In this document: positions 55,786 to 64,000 of the stretch, in pieces
How positions within the stretch are numbered: position 1 is the first letter of the stretch
Layout: each line of letters opens with the position of its first letter
Source: Sphingobacterium paludis
Lineage (GTDB): Bacteria > Bacteroidota > Bacteroidia > Sphingobacteriales > Sphingobacteriaceae
DNA length: 64,000 nt
Direction: 5' to 3'
NCBI RefSeq assembly: GCF_004364125.1
Contig: NZ_SNZV01000001.1
Coordinates: forward strand, 558,001-622,000
Program-made: the position numbers and the translations under genes
Notes under the pieces: generated by a model
The model's database searches: none
What the model was told of the DNA's origin: nothing
Seen by the model: only the letters and a program-made list of their open reading frames with translations

Positions 55786-56010
55786 TAACACAGGTGAAAA
55801 TCACGCGTTAGGGCAGCTTCCTTTCGTTATGTTTTAATGCTTGATGAGGGGCGCTATCAGGCAAAAAATATGACTTGTTCCACTCAAAACCGATTGAAAA
55901 TCTCTCCTGCAAACAGGTCAACGAAGCATTTTCAACGCTGTCAAAAAAATAGGGCAACGCGCATTTTATACGGGTTGAGATGGAGTGAGTTTAGTATTTA
56001 ATGTTTAGCT

Positions 56011-56853
56011 TTGCTTTTCATTGGAACACTAATAACCTTTTTTGTGGCACTGATATTTAAAGATGGCCGTCCGGTAGTGAGGTTGCGTGCGTTTCGCGCA
56101 ATTGATGATCCAGAAACCTGCGAGCGTTTTATAGAAGGGCACGCGCGGGTTTTAACCGCTATAGGCGTGCAAAAAGTTACCTCGTCAAAGAACGACTGGA
56201 TGTATAATCCAGCTGCGTTTGTATTGATCGTTGAATCATTAGATGGAGAAAATGTATTCGGCGGGGTTCGAATACATGTTTCAGGAGGCAGTGAACCCCT
56301 GCCCATCGAACAAGCAACCGGCAATATGGATGCCGACATCTATGAGCTCGTGTACAGACATGCTTTACAGGGCACGGGCGAGGGATGCGGCTTGTGGAAT
56401 TCACGCGAAATAGCAGGATACGGAATTGGCAGTATTTTTCTAACAAGAGCTGGCGCAGCTATTGCCACTCAAATTGGCATTACTTCTTTGTTTGCCCTCT
56501 GTGCACCCTACACGGTCAAATTGGCCGAAAGCGTGGGCTATCGAATCGATACCAGCGTAGGAAATAACGGTACGTTTTATTATCCGAAACTGGATCTTAT
56601 TGCAACCGTTATGATTATGCACAATCTGGATACACTAAGCGAGGCCGATCAGGAAAATAAAGATGCTATTTCATCCTTGCGAAGTAATTCTAACGTGGTG
56701 CGCATTGAAACGTTGCGAAATAAGGAAATTGAAATCCATTATCAAATCGATATTCCAAATCTTGATCAATGGAATTTGAACCAAGTTATTGAAAACTTAA
56801 AACTTATTCCCAAAGACTTCGAGGCAGATGATACCAACCTCAATATATTATGA
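56011..56853 (+). CDS. GNAT-like acyltransferase, possible autoinducer-synthase relative
   Basis: A 280-residue protein. The start is uncertain: TTG 56011 and GTG 56044 are both possible, and the recognisable domain begins at VRLRAFRAIDDPE. Features of a GNAT fold similar to acyl-homoserine-lactone and N-acyl-amino-acid synthases are the strand FGGVRIHVSG, the GEGCGLWNSREIAGYGIGS segment, and IATQIGITSLFALCAPYTVKLAESVGYR near the end of the core. A C-terminal extension of about 80 residues follows. The product would be an acylated small molecule. The methyltransferase gene overlaps its stop by 4 bp and a sensor kinase follows, which suggests that the product is a signal. Confidence 0.55.
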   Translation: MLFIGTLITFFVALIFKDGRPVVRLRAFRAIDDPETCERFIEGHARVLTAIGVQKVTSSKNDWMYNPAAFVLIVESLDGENVFGGVRIHVSGGSEPLPIEQATGNMDADIYELVYRHALQGTGEGCGLWNSREIAGYGIGSIFLTRAGAAIATQIGITSLFALCAPYTVKLAESVGYRIDTSVGNNGTFYYPKLDLIATVMIMHNLDTLSEADQENKDAISSLRSNSNVVRIETLRNKEIEIHYQIDIPNLDQWNLNQVIENLKLIPKDFEADDTNLNIL

Positions 56854-57617
56854 CGGATACAAAACACTATGGCGCCGCTTACCTAAGCGATACGGGCAAT
56901 TTCTTAAAGCATATCAAGACACAGTCTTACCAACCTTTTGCAGCCGTCCAGGCGGGCGTCGTTCTTGATCTGGGTTGTGGTACCGGGATGGATGCGATCA
57001 ACCTTGCCGATATGTTGAAAGGCCGTGCCGAGGTGGTCGGTGTGGATCACGATGCCGCCCTGATCGAAAAGGCGATGGCCGATGCCGCTGATCGGAAAAA
57101 TATTCGTTTTGTAAAAGGCGAAACACAGCAGTTAGCCGAGCAAGACCATTCCGCTGCGGGTGTGCGCATGGAGCGCGTTGTGCAGCATCTTATCGAACCC
57201 GACCGTACATTTGCGGAAGTATATCGGGTTTTGCAAGCGGACGCTCCATTCGTCGTTGTAGAAACGATCTGGAACAGCTTGAACCTCTATGCTGGCCTGG
57301 TAGAAACCGAACAGAAAATTCGAAATTATCTAGTCGATACCAAAGTAAACAATGGGTTTGCAGGCAATAAACTCACCACAGATCTTGCTCGGCATGCGTT
57401 CAAAAATATAAGTATCGATACCTATTGCATGGTCGTTCGTTCCTTGGAAGAGGCAAATCGCTATTTATTTTTGGAACGGATTTTTTCCGAAATGCAGGAA
57501 AACGACGCGCTGACCGCACACGAAGTAGCTGAATTTTCCAAAGGGTTGCAGGCTGCCGATCGGGGAGGCTACTTCCTAACGTCCATGAACATTGTCATCG
57601 CGAAAGCGACGAAATAA
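56850..57617 (+). CDS. Class I SAM-dependent methyltransferase
   Basis: A 255-residue methyltransferase with SAM motif I VLDLGCGTGMDA (38-49), the acidic end of strand 2 in VGVDHDAALIEKA, and a post-motif ERVVQHLIEPDRTFAEVYRVL typical of small-molecule methyltransferases. The ATG overlaps the stop of the acyltransferase gene (ATGA), so translation is coupled and the enzyme probably modifies the same molecule. The histidine kinase gene starts 10 bp downstream. The substrate is unknown. Confidence 0.85.
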   Translation: MTDTKHYGAAYLSDTGNFLKHIKTQSYQPFAAVQAGVVLDLGCGTGMDAINLADMLKGRAEVVGVDHDAALIEKAMADAADRKNIRFVKGETQQLAEQDHSAAGVRMERVVQHLIEPDRTFAEVYRVLQADAPFVVVETIWNSLNLYAGLVETEQKIRNYLVDTKVNNGFAGNKLTTDLARHAFKNISIDTYCMVVRSLEEANRYLFLERIFSEMQENDALTAHEVAEFSKGLQAADRGGYFLTSMNIVIAKATK

Positions 57618-57627
57618 TCGCGGTAGG

Positions 57628-59781
57628 ATGAAATTACGTAGTTGGATACTTTTTTTACTGGTATGTCTTGCGACGTCCTGCTCGACGAGCTCTTCCCTGC
57701 GGTTTGATGGCGTGCACGATGATCCCTTTATAACAAAGGAAATCGCCTTATACACCGGTAGCAGTAAGACCTTTCCTGAAATTCTTAACGATAATACATT
57801 TAAAAATTTCGAAAATGAGGTGCCAAATCTAGGCATATCCAATACCGATAAGTGGTTAAGGTTAACGGTCAATAATTCCGGCGAACGGGAACGATTTCTG
57901 CTTGAAATTGCGTATCCGCTATTGGATGAGGTCGAACTCTACTCGCCGGTAGGAAATGGCAAATACGCGCCAACAAAGCTTGGCGAACACGCCGTGTTTT
58001 CAGAAAGAAAGTATAAAATGCCGAGTTATCTGTTTGACCTCACTATTCCGAAAAATGAACAGCGAGTTTTTTATGTAAAGGTTCGAAGCACCGAACAAAT
58101 TATACTTCCTATCTACATCAGAAGCCGGCTTTCCCAGGTTTTTCATGCCAATAAGGACAATTTGGTTAGCGGGGTTTACATCGGCATCGTGTTTATCATG
58201 GCCATCTATAACCTGTTTCTTTTCTTCTCCGTACGCGACCGTGGTTACCTCTATTATGTTGTTTATGTGGTTTGCGCAGGCATCACGCAAATGGCAATCA
58301 AGGGCTACAGCTTTCAGTATCTTTGGCCATCTTGGCCCGATTTTGCATCCGTAGGTCCCGTACTGTTCGGCTGCTTATCCGGATTAAGTGCCCTCTTATT
58401 TGCAGATTCCTTTCTGCAACTGCAACGCAATGCCCGTCGAGCCCGTCGAGTGTTCCGGGTGTTTATTGTGCTGTTTATCTCCAGTGCGCTCATGGCTATC
58501 ATCGGGCTGAAGCAAACGGCTTTTTTAGCGATGCAAGTTACGACGGGCCTTGCTTCAATTTTCGTGCTGTATGTCTCTTACCGTGTCATGATACGTGGTT
58601 ACCGGCCCGCAAAATATTTCGTTTTTGGCTGGACAGCGCTTCTTACCGGCTCGGTCATCTTTTTATTAAAAGACTACGGCATTTTAAATTACAACGATTT
58701 CACCAGTAATGCCGTACAAATTGCATCCGTGATCGAAATGGCTTTGCTTTCTTTCGGTTTGGCTTATAGCATCAATATGTTAAAGCAGGAAAAGGAGATG
58801 TCGCAAGCGCGGGAGCTGGCTATCTCTTTGGAAAACGAACGATTGATTCGCGAGCAAAATGCGTTTTTGGAATCGAAAGTGGAAGAGCGAACCGTGGAAT
58901 TAAGAAGTTCAAATGAATCCTTACGCGATACGTTGCAGCATTTGAAAGAGACTCAATCGCAACTTGTTGAGGCCGAAAAGATGGCCTCGCTGGGACAACT
59001 CACGGCAGGTGTAGCCCACGAAATCAATAACCCGATCAACTTCGTCACCTCCAACGTCGCTCCATTAAAGCGCGATATCAAAATGATTTGGGAAACCTTG
59101 GATTTTGTGGAAGAGACGGCATTTCAAGACGGTTTATCTTTGGAAGAACGAAAAAAACGCGTACAGTCTTTCAAAGATGAAATGGACATTGATTATTTGA
59201 AGACCGAAGTAGAGTTTTTGTTAAAAGGTATGCATGACGGTGCGCACCGGACAGCGGAAATTGTGAAAAGCTTACGGATTTTTTCGCGGGTCGATGAAGA
59301 TACGGTCAAGTTTGCTGATCTTAATGAAGGGCTGGAATCTACCATGGTCATTTTAAGCAGCTTGATGCGCGAAGGAATTGAGGTCGACAAAAAATATGGC
59401 GATTTACCCAAAGTAGAATGTCACGCCGGTAAGCTAAATCAAGTTTTTTTGAATATTTTAACAAATGCCGTCTACGCCATCAATAAAAAGTTTGATAGCA
59501 ACCCCGGCGGTAAGCTGCAAATCGAAACAGGTATTCATGAAGATAGCCGTTACATTTTCATCCATATTGTGGATAATGGTATCGGAATACCCAATGACAT
59601 TCGCGAGAAAATTTTCGAACCATTTTTTACAACAAAAGACGTGGGAGAAGGCACCGGATTAGGTATGTCAATCGCTTACAATACAATAGCCAAGCACCAT
59701 GGCAGGATTCTTGTCGATTCAGAAGTAGGGCGAGGAACCACCTTTACTTTACTGCTTCCTATTGAGCAGAATAATTTATAA
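57628..59781 (+). CDS. 7TMR-DISM sensor histidine kinase
   Basis: A 717-residue kinase started at ATG 57628 (MKLRSWILF). The signal region ends in LATSC and may be lipidated. A 7TMR-DISMED2 extracytoplasmic domain (about 30-175) precedes seven membrane helices (about 185-390), then a coiled coil (390-450), HisKA with [17 protein letters not shown] (His464) and an ATPase domain ([17 protein letters not shown]). The DISMED2 domain is a jelly-roll fold thought to bind carbohydrates or other small molecules. The gene follows the acyltransferase-methyltransferase pair at 10 bp, so their product is a candidate ligand. Confidence 0.9.
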   Translation: MKLRSWILFLLVCLATSCSTSSSLRFDGVHDDPFITKEIALYTGSSKTFPEILNDNTFKNFENEVPNLGISNTDKWLRLTVNNSGERERFLLEIAYPLLDEVELYSPVGNGKYAPTKLGEHAVFSERKYKMPSYLFDLTIPKNEQRVFYVKVRSTEQIILPIYIRSRLSQVFHANKDNLVSGVYIGIVFIMAIYNLFLFFSVRDRGYLYYVVYVVCAGITQMAIKGYSFQYLWPSWPDFASVGPVLFGCLSGLSALLFADSFLQLQRNARRARRVFRVFIVLFISSALMAIIGLKQTAFLAMQVTTGLASIFVLYVSYRVMIRGYRPAKYFVFGWTALLTGSVIFLLKDYGILNYNDFTSNAVQIASVIEMALLSFGLAYSINMLKQEKEMSQARELAISLENERLIREQNAFLESKVEERTVELRSSNESLRDTLQHLKETQSQLVEAEKMASLGQLTAGVAHEINNPINFVTSNVAPLKRDIKMIWETLDFVEETAFQDGLSLEERKKRVQSFKDEMDIDYLKTEVEFLLKGMHDGAHRTAEIVKSLRIFSRVDEDTVKFADLNEGLESTMVILSSLMREGIEVDKKYGDLPKVECHAGKLNQVFLNILTNAVYAINKKFDSNPGGKLQIETGIHEDSRYIFIHIVDNGIGIPNDIREKIFEPFFTTKDVGEGTGLGMSIAYNTIAKHHGRILVDSEVGRGTTFTLLLPIEQNNL

Positions 59782-59859
59782 AAGGACTCCTAAAACCCCA
59801 CAAATATGATTAACTTCGTTTACACGCTCACCACGTAAACATTTTAGCGTTGTTGGATT

Positions 59860-60945
59860 ATGCAAAAAAAGATACAGGTATTATATATTGATGATGAAAT
59901 AAATAATTTGGTTGGTTTTAAAGCCAATTTTAGATATCAATATGATATTTACATTGCATCTAGCACGCGGGAAGCAGAAACTATTTTAGCGGAAAATCCA
60001 GAAATCCGAATCATCTTTTGCGACCAACGTATGCCAGACGAGCTCGGCGTGAGCTTTTTACAGCGCATCAAGCGGGATTATCCCAGGCCAATACGCATTT
60101 TGTTGACAGCTTATGCAGATATGGAAACGGTGGTTGATGCTGTTAACAAAGGGCATATATTTCGGTTTGTACGCAAACCTTGGATGGAGGAAGAAATCAT
60201 CTCCTCTATTGAAGAAGCTGATCGATTTTATGTGACGAGTTCACTGTTGGATATACAAAACGAGCAGTTGCAGAAAGCTTACGATGAGCTGGACAAATTT
60301 GCCTATAGCGTGAGCCATGATCTTCGCGATCCCTTGTCCGGTGTACTATCTGCTGTCAAATTAGCACTGCAGTTTGATCAGGTAGAGCATATCCACGAAT
60401 TGCTGGGCTTAATGGTCAATTCATTGACCAAGCTTGATGCGTATATCGATAGTCTGCGCGATTACTATTTGCTGCGTAGAGGAGGCCTTACGCTGTCGGA
60501 TATTAATTTCACGCAACTGTTTGAAGACATTGGTGAGTTTTATAAAGTATCAACCCGGAGCCATGCCGTGATCTTTAATACACGGGTAGAGCAGAATAGT
60601 ATTTTTCGAAGTGATAAAGTCGTGCTGGAATTAATTCTGCATAATCTGCTCTCCAATGCGTTTAAGTACCAACGACAAGATTTTGCAGGCAAGGAGATTG
60701 AACTTGCCGTTAAGGTAGCGAATAGTGAGGCCGTTATCACGGTTCGCGATACAGGCATAGGCATTCCAGAAGAGCACTTGGATGATATATTCACCTTATT
60801 TTTCAGAGCGAGCGATCAAGCTCAGGGAATGGGTTTCGGTTTGTATAATGTGCAAAGCGCCTTATTGAAATTGAAAGGCAGTATTGAAGTAGAATCGAAG
60901 CTAGGTTTAGGCACGACGTTCAAGGTAATTATTCCGTCCAAGTAA
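59860..60945 (+). CDS. Receiver-histidine kinase protein
   Basis: A 361-residue protein with an N-terminal receiver domain (YIDDEINN at 9-16, phosphorylated Asp55 in IIFCDQRMPD, Lys in VRKPW), a short helical linker and a C-terminal histidine kinase (YSVSHDLRDPLSGVL, His153; RDTGIGIPEE; GMGFGLYN). The receiver is of the DQRMP type often paired with HD-GYP or hybrid kinases. It is 78 bp downstream of the 7TMR-DISM kinase gene and is the likely phosphate acceptor, passing the signal on through its own kinase part. Confidence 0.88.
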   Translation: MQKKIQVLYIDDEINNLVGFKANFRYQYDIYIASSTREAETILAENPEIRIIFCDQRMPDELGVSFLQRIKRDYPRPIRILLTAYADMETVVDAVNKGHIFRFVRKPWMEEEIISSIEEADRFYVTSSLLDIQNEQLQKAYDELDKFAYSVSHDLRDPLSGVLSAVKLALQFDQVEHIHELLGLMVNSLTKLDAYIDSLRDYYLLRRGGLTLSDINFTQLFEDIGEFYKVSTRSHAVIFNTRVEQNSIFRSDKVVLELILHNLLSNAFKYQRQDFAGKEIELAVKVANSEAVITVRDTGIGIPEEHLDDIFTLFFRASDQAQGMGFGLYNVQSALLKLKGSIEVESKLGLGTTFKVIIPSK

Positions 60946-61000
60946 AACCTATTTCCATTTAAAAACGGGTTTATTTGTATATTTTGCCCGTAAACCGGCC

Positions 61001-61471
61001 TTAAGAAAGTAGTTTTTGACGCAATAAAAATTCGAGTTGCTCATTGGAAACTTCCAGTTTGGAATACGTTTCTAAAATTTGCTTGCGTTCTGCATACAGT
61101 TCATACGCACGCTGAATGGTTTGATCCAATTCCTCTTCACTCCATGGTTTATTTAAGTAATGGAATATTTTGCCCTTGTTGACAGCATCTACAACGGCAG
61201 CCATATCGGTATATCCTGTAAGCAAGATGCGCATCGGATCGGGATCAATTTTTATGATTTCCTCCAAAAATTCGACACCGGTCATTTCAGGCATACGTTG
61301 ATCCGTGATGATCACATCAATCGGGTTATTTCGAACGATTTCTATCGCTTTGGCGCCACTAATCGCCGTGAAAACATCATACTTAAGACGGAAAGTCGCC
61401 TTAAATGAAATTAAGTTATTCTCCTCATCATCAACGTAGAGAACCTTCACTTTCTTGCTTTTGTCTTCCAT
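61001..61471 (-). CDS. DQRMP-type response regulator
   Basis: A 156-residue response regulator started at ATG 61471 (MEDKSKKVKVL), which has AGAAGAAA-type purines before it. The receiver has YVDDEENN, phosphorylated Asp57 in VIITDQRMPE and the Lys in LNKPWSEEE. A helical tail of about 35 residues follows and may be a dimerisation or protein-binding segment. The receiver is closely similar to the one in the 59860-60945 protein; the genes are convergent. It may be the terminal or competing target of the upstream kinases. Confidence 0.9.
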   Translation of the reverse strand: MEDKSKKVKVLYVDDEENNLISFKATFRLKYDVFTAISGAKAIEIVRNNPIDVIITDQRMPEMTGVEFLEEIIKIDPDPMRILLTGYTDMAAVVDAVNKGKIFHYLNKPWSEEELDQTIQRAYELYAERKQILETYSKLEVSNEQLEFLLRQKLLS

Positions 61472-61731
61472 AGGATTTCTTCTTTTGTTAAAGTTAGGCA
61501 AAAGTAAGGTAATCTTTCCACATAAAAATCAAAAAAAAGGGCATAACAACCGATAGAAACGGTTTCACAGTCTTTATTTTACATCTTCGTATCACGTATA
61601 GCAAAACATAGGGTATAGCAGATAGTAAGAGTGGCTCTTATAATAGATTGGTTAAAATTATTTAATCTATTTTCAGCTGCTCTTTGCTGTCATTTGTCTG
61701 TGCGCGGATTTTGTCTATAGCATGCTCACGC

Positions 61732-62919
61732 TTATGCTGATTCCGTTCTTTTCAAGACGAGTACAGTAATTTCCGGCCACATGCCAATACGCCCTTTCAA
61801 ACCGTGAAAGCCAAATCCTCTATTCACATAAAGGTACTGCTGGCCCTTTTGGTAGAGTCCGGCCCACTGTTTGTAGAAGTACTGAATCGGGCTCCACTTA
61901 AATCGCCTTATTTCGAAGCCAAACTGCATGCCGTGTGTGTGACCCGACAACGTGAGTTGAATGGGTTGTTGATGCTGTCTTACTACCTCATCCCAATGAG
62001 ACGGATCATGGGACATCAAAATATTGAATGACTGGTGGGGCACATTGGCGGTAGCCTTTGCTAAATCGCCATACCGTTGAAAGCCACCTTTGCCCCAGTT
62101 TTCAACGCCGATCAAACGAATGCTTTCGCCGTCTTTTCTTAACGTTACGGACTCGTTAAGCAGTAGCCGAAATCCCATCGCACTATGGTTTTGCTTCAGT
62201 TGATCCAGGTTTCTACGCTTCGCCATGCTGTTCTCCCAAGCCATATAGTCGCCATAGTCATGATTTCCTAAAATAGCGTATTTTCCATACGGAGCGTCCA
62301 GTTGGGCAAAGGTGCTCATCCAAGCCGTCACCTCGGAAGCCGCATTATTCACAAGATCTCCAGTAAAGAGTAACAGATCGCTGCCTTGGGCATTCGCAAG
62401 GTTAACGCCGCGTTGGACTTCCCGTTTATTTTTTAAACTCCCCGCATGTATATCCGACAGTTGGGTGATGCTAAAACCATCAAATGATTTCGGTAAATCT
62501 GGAAAATAGATTGTGGTTTTTCGGACTTTGTAATGATGTCGGCCTCGCGTTAATCCGAATACAATCAAGCCGAACAGGATTATTGCTAAGGCTACAACTA
62601 GCTCACTCACGTAAAGGTTTCGCGCAGGAAATCCATTAAATGCCCGGCCGACGTCTTCCAAAAGCAAGAAAGGAACAGACACTAACTTCGGAACAAAAAA
62701 GAGCAGCATGGCTGATATAAACGTTGGAAAATATTTCGCGGTATTCTTCCGCAGTCGCGGGAAAGACAATAAGGCGACGATCGATAGGATCAGCAACAGG
62801 TCCAGTGCCCAATATATGTAGCGCAATGCAGCGCTTGAAATAAGCGTTGAAAAAGCCTGATAAAAATAGATATCGCCGAGTAGGAAAAGTATAAAAATGA
62901 GTGCAATTCGTTTTGCCAT
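61732..62919 (-). CDS. Membrane-anchored metallophosphoesterase (YaeI-like)
   Basis: A 395-residue protein with four N-terminal membrane helices (about 5-25, 30-52, 62-85 and 100-122) and a cytoplasmic or periplasmic calcineurin-like domain. Metal-binding blocks are QLSDIHAGSL, FTGDLVNN, LGNHDYGD, LMSHDPSHW and LSGHTHGMQFG. Related YaeI-type enzymes may act on UDP-diacylglucosamine-like lipids or other membrane substrates. The substrate here is unknown. The metallopeptidase gene lies 50 bp upstream on the same strand, so both may share a transcript. Confidence 0.87.
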   Translation of the reverse strand: MAKRIALIFILFLLGDIYFYQAFSTLISSAALRYIYWALDLLLILSIVALLSFPRLRKNTAKYFPTFISAMLLFFVPKLVSVPFLLLEDVGRAFNGFPARNLYVSELVVALAIILFGLIVFGLTRGRHHYKVRKTTIYFPDLPKSFDGFSITQLSDIHAGSLKNKREVQRGVNLANAQGSDLLLFTGDLVNNAASEVTAWMSTFAQLDAPYGKYAILGNHDYGDYMAWENSMAKRRNLDQLKQNHSAMGFRLLLNESVTLRKDGESIRLIGVENWGKGGFQRYGDLAKATANVPHQSFNILMSHDPSHWDEVVRQHQQPIQLTLSGHTHGMQFGFEIRRFKWSPIQYFYKQWAGLYQKGQQYLYVNRGFGFHGLKGRIGMWPEITVLVLKRTESA

Positions 62920-62969
62920 ATAGCCTTGTTTTACAACAGTAGACGCATGTGAAGTCGAATTACTTTATA

Positions 62970-63623
62970 TTATTCGCTCTTTACCTCATCCTCCAAAATT
63001 TCCTCTTTACGGACGGATGTTTCTGGTTCGAGCGCGTTGATGAGCGCCACGATATCATCCGGTGAGAGATAGAGCTGTGCTATTTTGTTTTTGTAACGCA
63101 TGGATAGTCCACTATGTCCTAAAATAAATGCTTTTGTTTTGATGATGTAGCTTCCCATACCGCGGTTAACGGCAAAGGTGTCGGCAACACGTTCGGCTTT
63201 GCGAACAAAGCGTTTCGATAGCCAGTACAGCAGGCCAAATTTGGCAATACTTAGCGTACTCCGCTGCTCGTAGTCCATCACATGCCCCAATTCATGCCCA
63301 ATCCATCCGATAAGAACATCATCTTCTATGTGGTGTATCGGCTCGATACTGTGTTGCAATTTGAATACGGGGCTGATCAAAATATCGTACTTTCGTTTGT
63401 TTTTCGGCCCTAGTAGGGAGCTTACGACAGGGCGCGCCGCCATAATAGAGCCCTTTAATTTTTGTGTAAAGATAAATCGTACGCAGGTATTTTTCAACTC
63501 GGGATAATGCGATAACGCCTTCACGATCTGCGCATCCATCACTTTTGGTATCTGTTTATGGGCACGTAGATCCGTTAAGGATGTACCCAGCGTATTATCT
63601 ATCATTTCAGAAATCTTTCCCAT
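62970..63623 (-). CDS. HExxH zinc metallopeptidase-like protein
   Basis: A 217-residue protein with an HELGH motif (H110, E111, H114) and a third possible zinc ligand in the ExxAD motif ERVAD (E144-D148). That spacing fits a gluzincin-like fold similar to M48 peptidases but in a short soluble form without membrane helices. It has no signal peptide. The target is unknown. The C terminus is acidic (KEEILEDEVKSE). It is upstream of the membrane metallophosphoesterase gene. Confidence 0.78.
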   Translation of the reverse strand: MGKISEMIDNTLGTSLTDLRAHKQIPKVMDAQIVKALSHYPELKNTCVRFIFTQKLKGSIMAARPVVSSLLGPKNKRKYDILISPVFKLQHSIEPIHHIEDDVLIGWIGHELGHVMDYEQRSTLSIAKFGLLYWLSKRFVRKAERVADTFAVNRGMGSYIIKTKAFILGHSGLSMRYKNKIAQLYLSPDDIVALINALEPETSVRKEEILEDEVKSE

Positions 63624-63782
63624 TCATCTTCGCTTAAGTCCGGTTATAGAACAATGCGCATGATGAAATGGTTGATATTTTTTGTGGATACGCCCGGTTG
63701 ATGAAACGTTCGTCGCGTTTGATTGATCCGCAATCAAACCTTTGTGGCTTGCTGGCGTTCCCCTAGAAAACAAAACAGCGAT

Positions 63783-63992
63783 ATGGAAAATAACGGAAAC
63801 AATAAGCCAAAGACCCAACAGGAGCGTGGGGTGGCAGAAAATGAAAAAGAAAATTATACATCGGTGTCTTCCGACAAGCAAAGTAAGGCAGATACCGAAG
63901 ATAAAAAGGACATCAAAGAGACAGATAAAAAAAAGGAGTCGGAGCGTTCTGGAGGCGATTTAGCGGGAAATGCTGCAGGGAATTCCGATTAA
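63783..63992 (+). CDS. Short disordered hydrophilic protein
   Basis: A 69-residue protein started at ATG 63783 (MENNGNNKP); the frame continues 20 codons upstream without a better start. It is composed almost only of Lys, Glu, Asp, Ser, Asn and Gly with no hydrophobic core, so it should be disordered. Such short charged proteins are common in Bacteroidota and are sometimes stress-related, but there is no homology evidence. It is divergent from the metallopeptidase gene. Confidence 0.5.
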   Translation: MENNGNNKPKTQQERGVAENEKENYTSVSSDKQSKADTEDKKDIKETDKKKESERSGGDLAGNAAGNSD

Positions 63993-64000
63993 TAAGTTTT

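Overview
The window reads as chromosomal DNA of a Bacteroidota bacterium, most likely a relative of Sphingobacterium or Pedobacter. Supporting signs are the lipoprotein signals ending in SC or AC, the RhlE-type helicase next to a CspA-family gene, a SpvB/RHS toxin locus of the Bacteroidota style, 7TMR-DISM and multi-PAS histidine kinases, and frequent lack of strong Shine-Dalgarno sequences. The genus assignment is inference from protein flavour. I recognised no tRNA, rRNA, CRISPR array, integrase or transposase gene.

Layout. 1-9.8 kb holds housekeeping genes: the end of a DUF808 membrane protein, a metallophosphoesterase, a TesA-like lipoprotein esterase divergent from a YbbA/YbbP-like ABC transporter, a helicase/cold-shock pair and an acyl-CoA dehydrogenase. 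9.9-23.9 kb is a glycogen/trehalose and stress island: treZ, a glgX/treX debranching enzyme, a treY-malQ gene fusion, a GH15 glucoamylase or trehalase, a flavin-dependent general-stress-type protein, two tandem TagD-like cytidylyltransferases and a DUF2383 four-helix protein. Together TreX, TreY and TreZ would turn glycogen into trehalose, with MalQ recycling short maltodextrins. 23.9-25.0 kb is a gene-free, repeat-rich interval. 25-30.2 kb has an AEC transporter, an FAD/NAD(P)-binding protein and a large PAS histidine kinase.

30.8-45.9 kb is an accessory polymorphic-toxin region. A tail-fibre/adhesin-like protein, a small YD-motif protein and a 2280-residue SpvB-RHS toxin, none with a Sec signal, are followed by an overlapping lipoprotein immunity gene. 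After that comes a tandem array of orphan toxin tips and immunity genes. Two units of 1.5-2 kb are visible. The second keeps the last codons of the toxin in front of a second immunity gene, and carries a 561-bp in-frame deletion between 9-bp direct repeats and a broken DUF1493 gene. More candidate immunity genes and dispersed hairpin repeats follow.

46-50 kb holds a second cold-shock gene, a paralog of an unknown protein from 19 kb, a small histidine kinase and a receiver/GAF-HisKA pair without an ATPase domain. 50.6-55.8 kb is a four-gene set (secreted ankyrin protein, DUF2271 protein, PepSY-flavodoxin-reductase fusion, ApbE) that looks like a trans-membrane electron route to a flavinylated periplasmic protein. 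56-61.5 kb has a GNAT-like acyltransferase, a translationally coupled SAM methyltransferase, a 7TMR-DISM histidine kinase, a receiver-kinase protein and a convergent receiver. This could be a small-molecule signal synthesis and perception unit, and with the toxin array and the redox operon it is the most interesting part of the window. The end holds a membrane metallophosphoesterase, an HExxH metallopeptidase and a short disordered protein.
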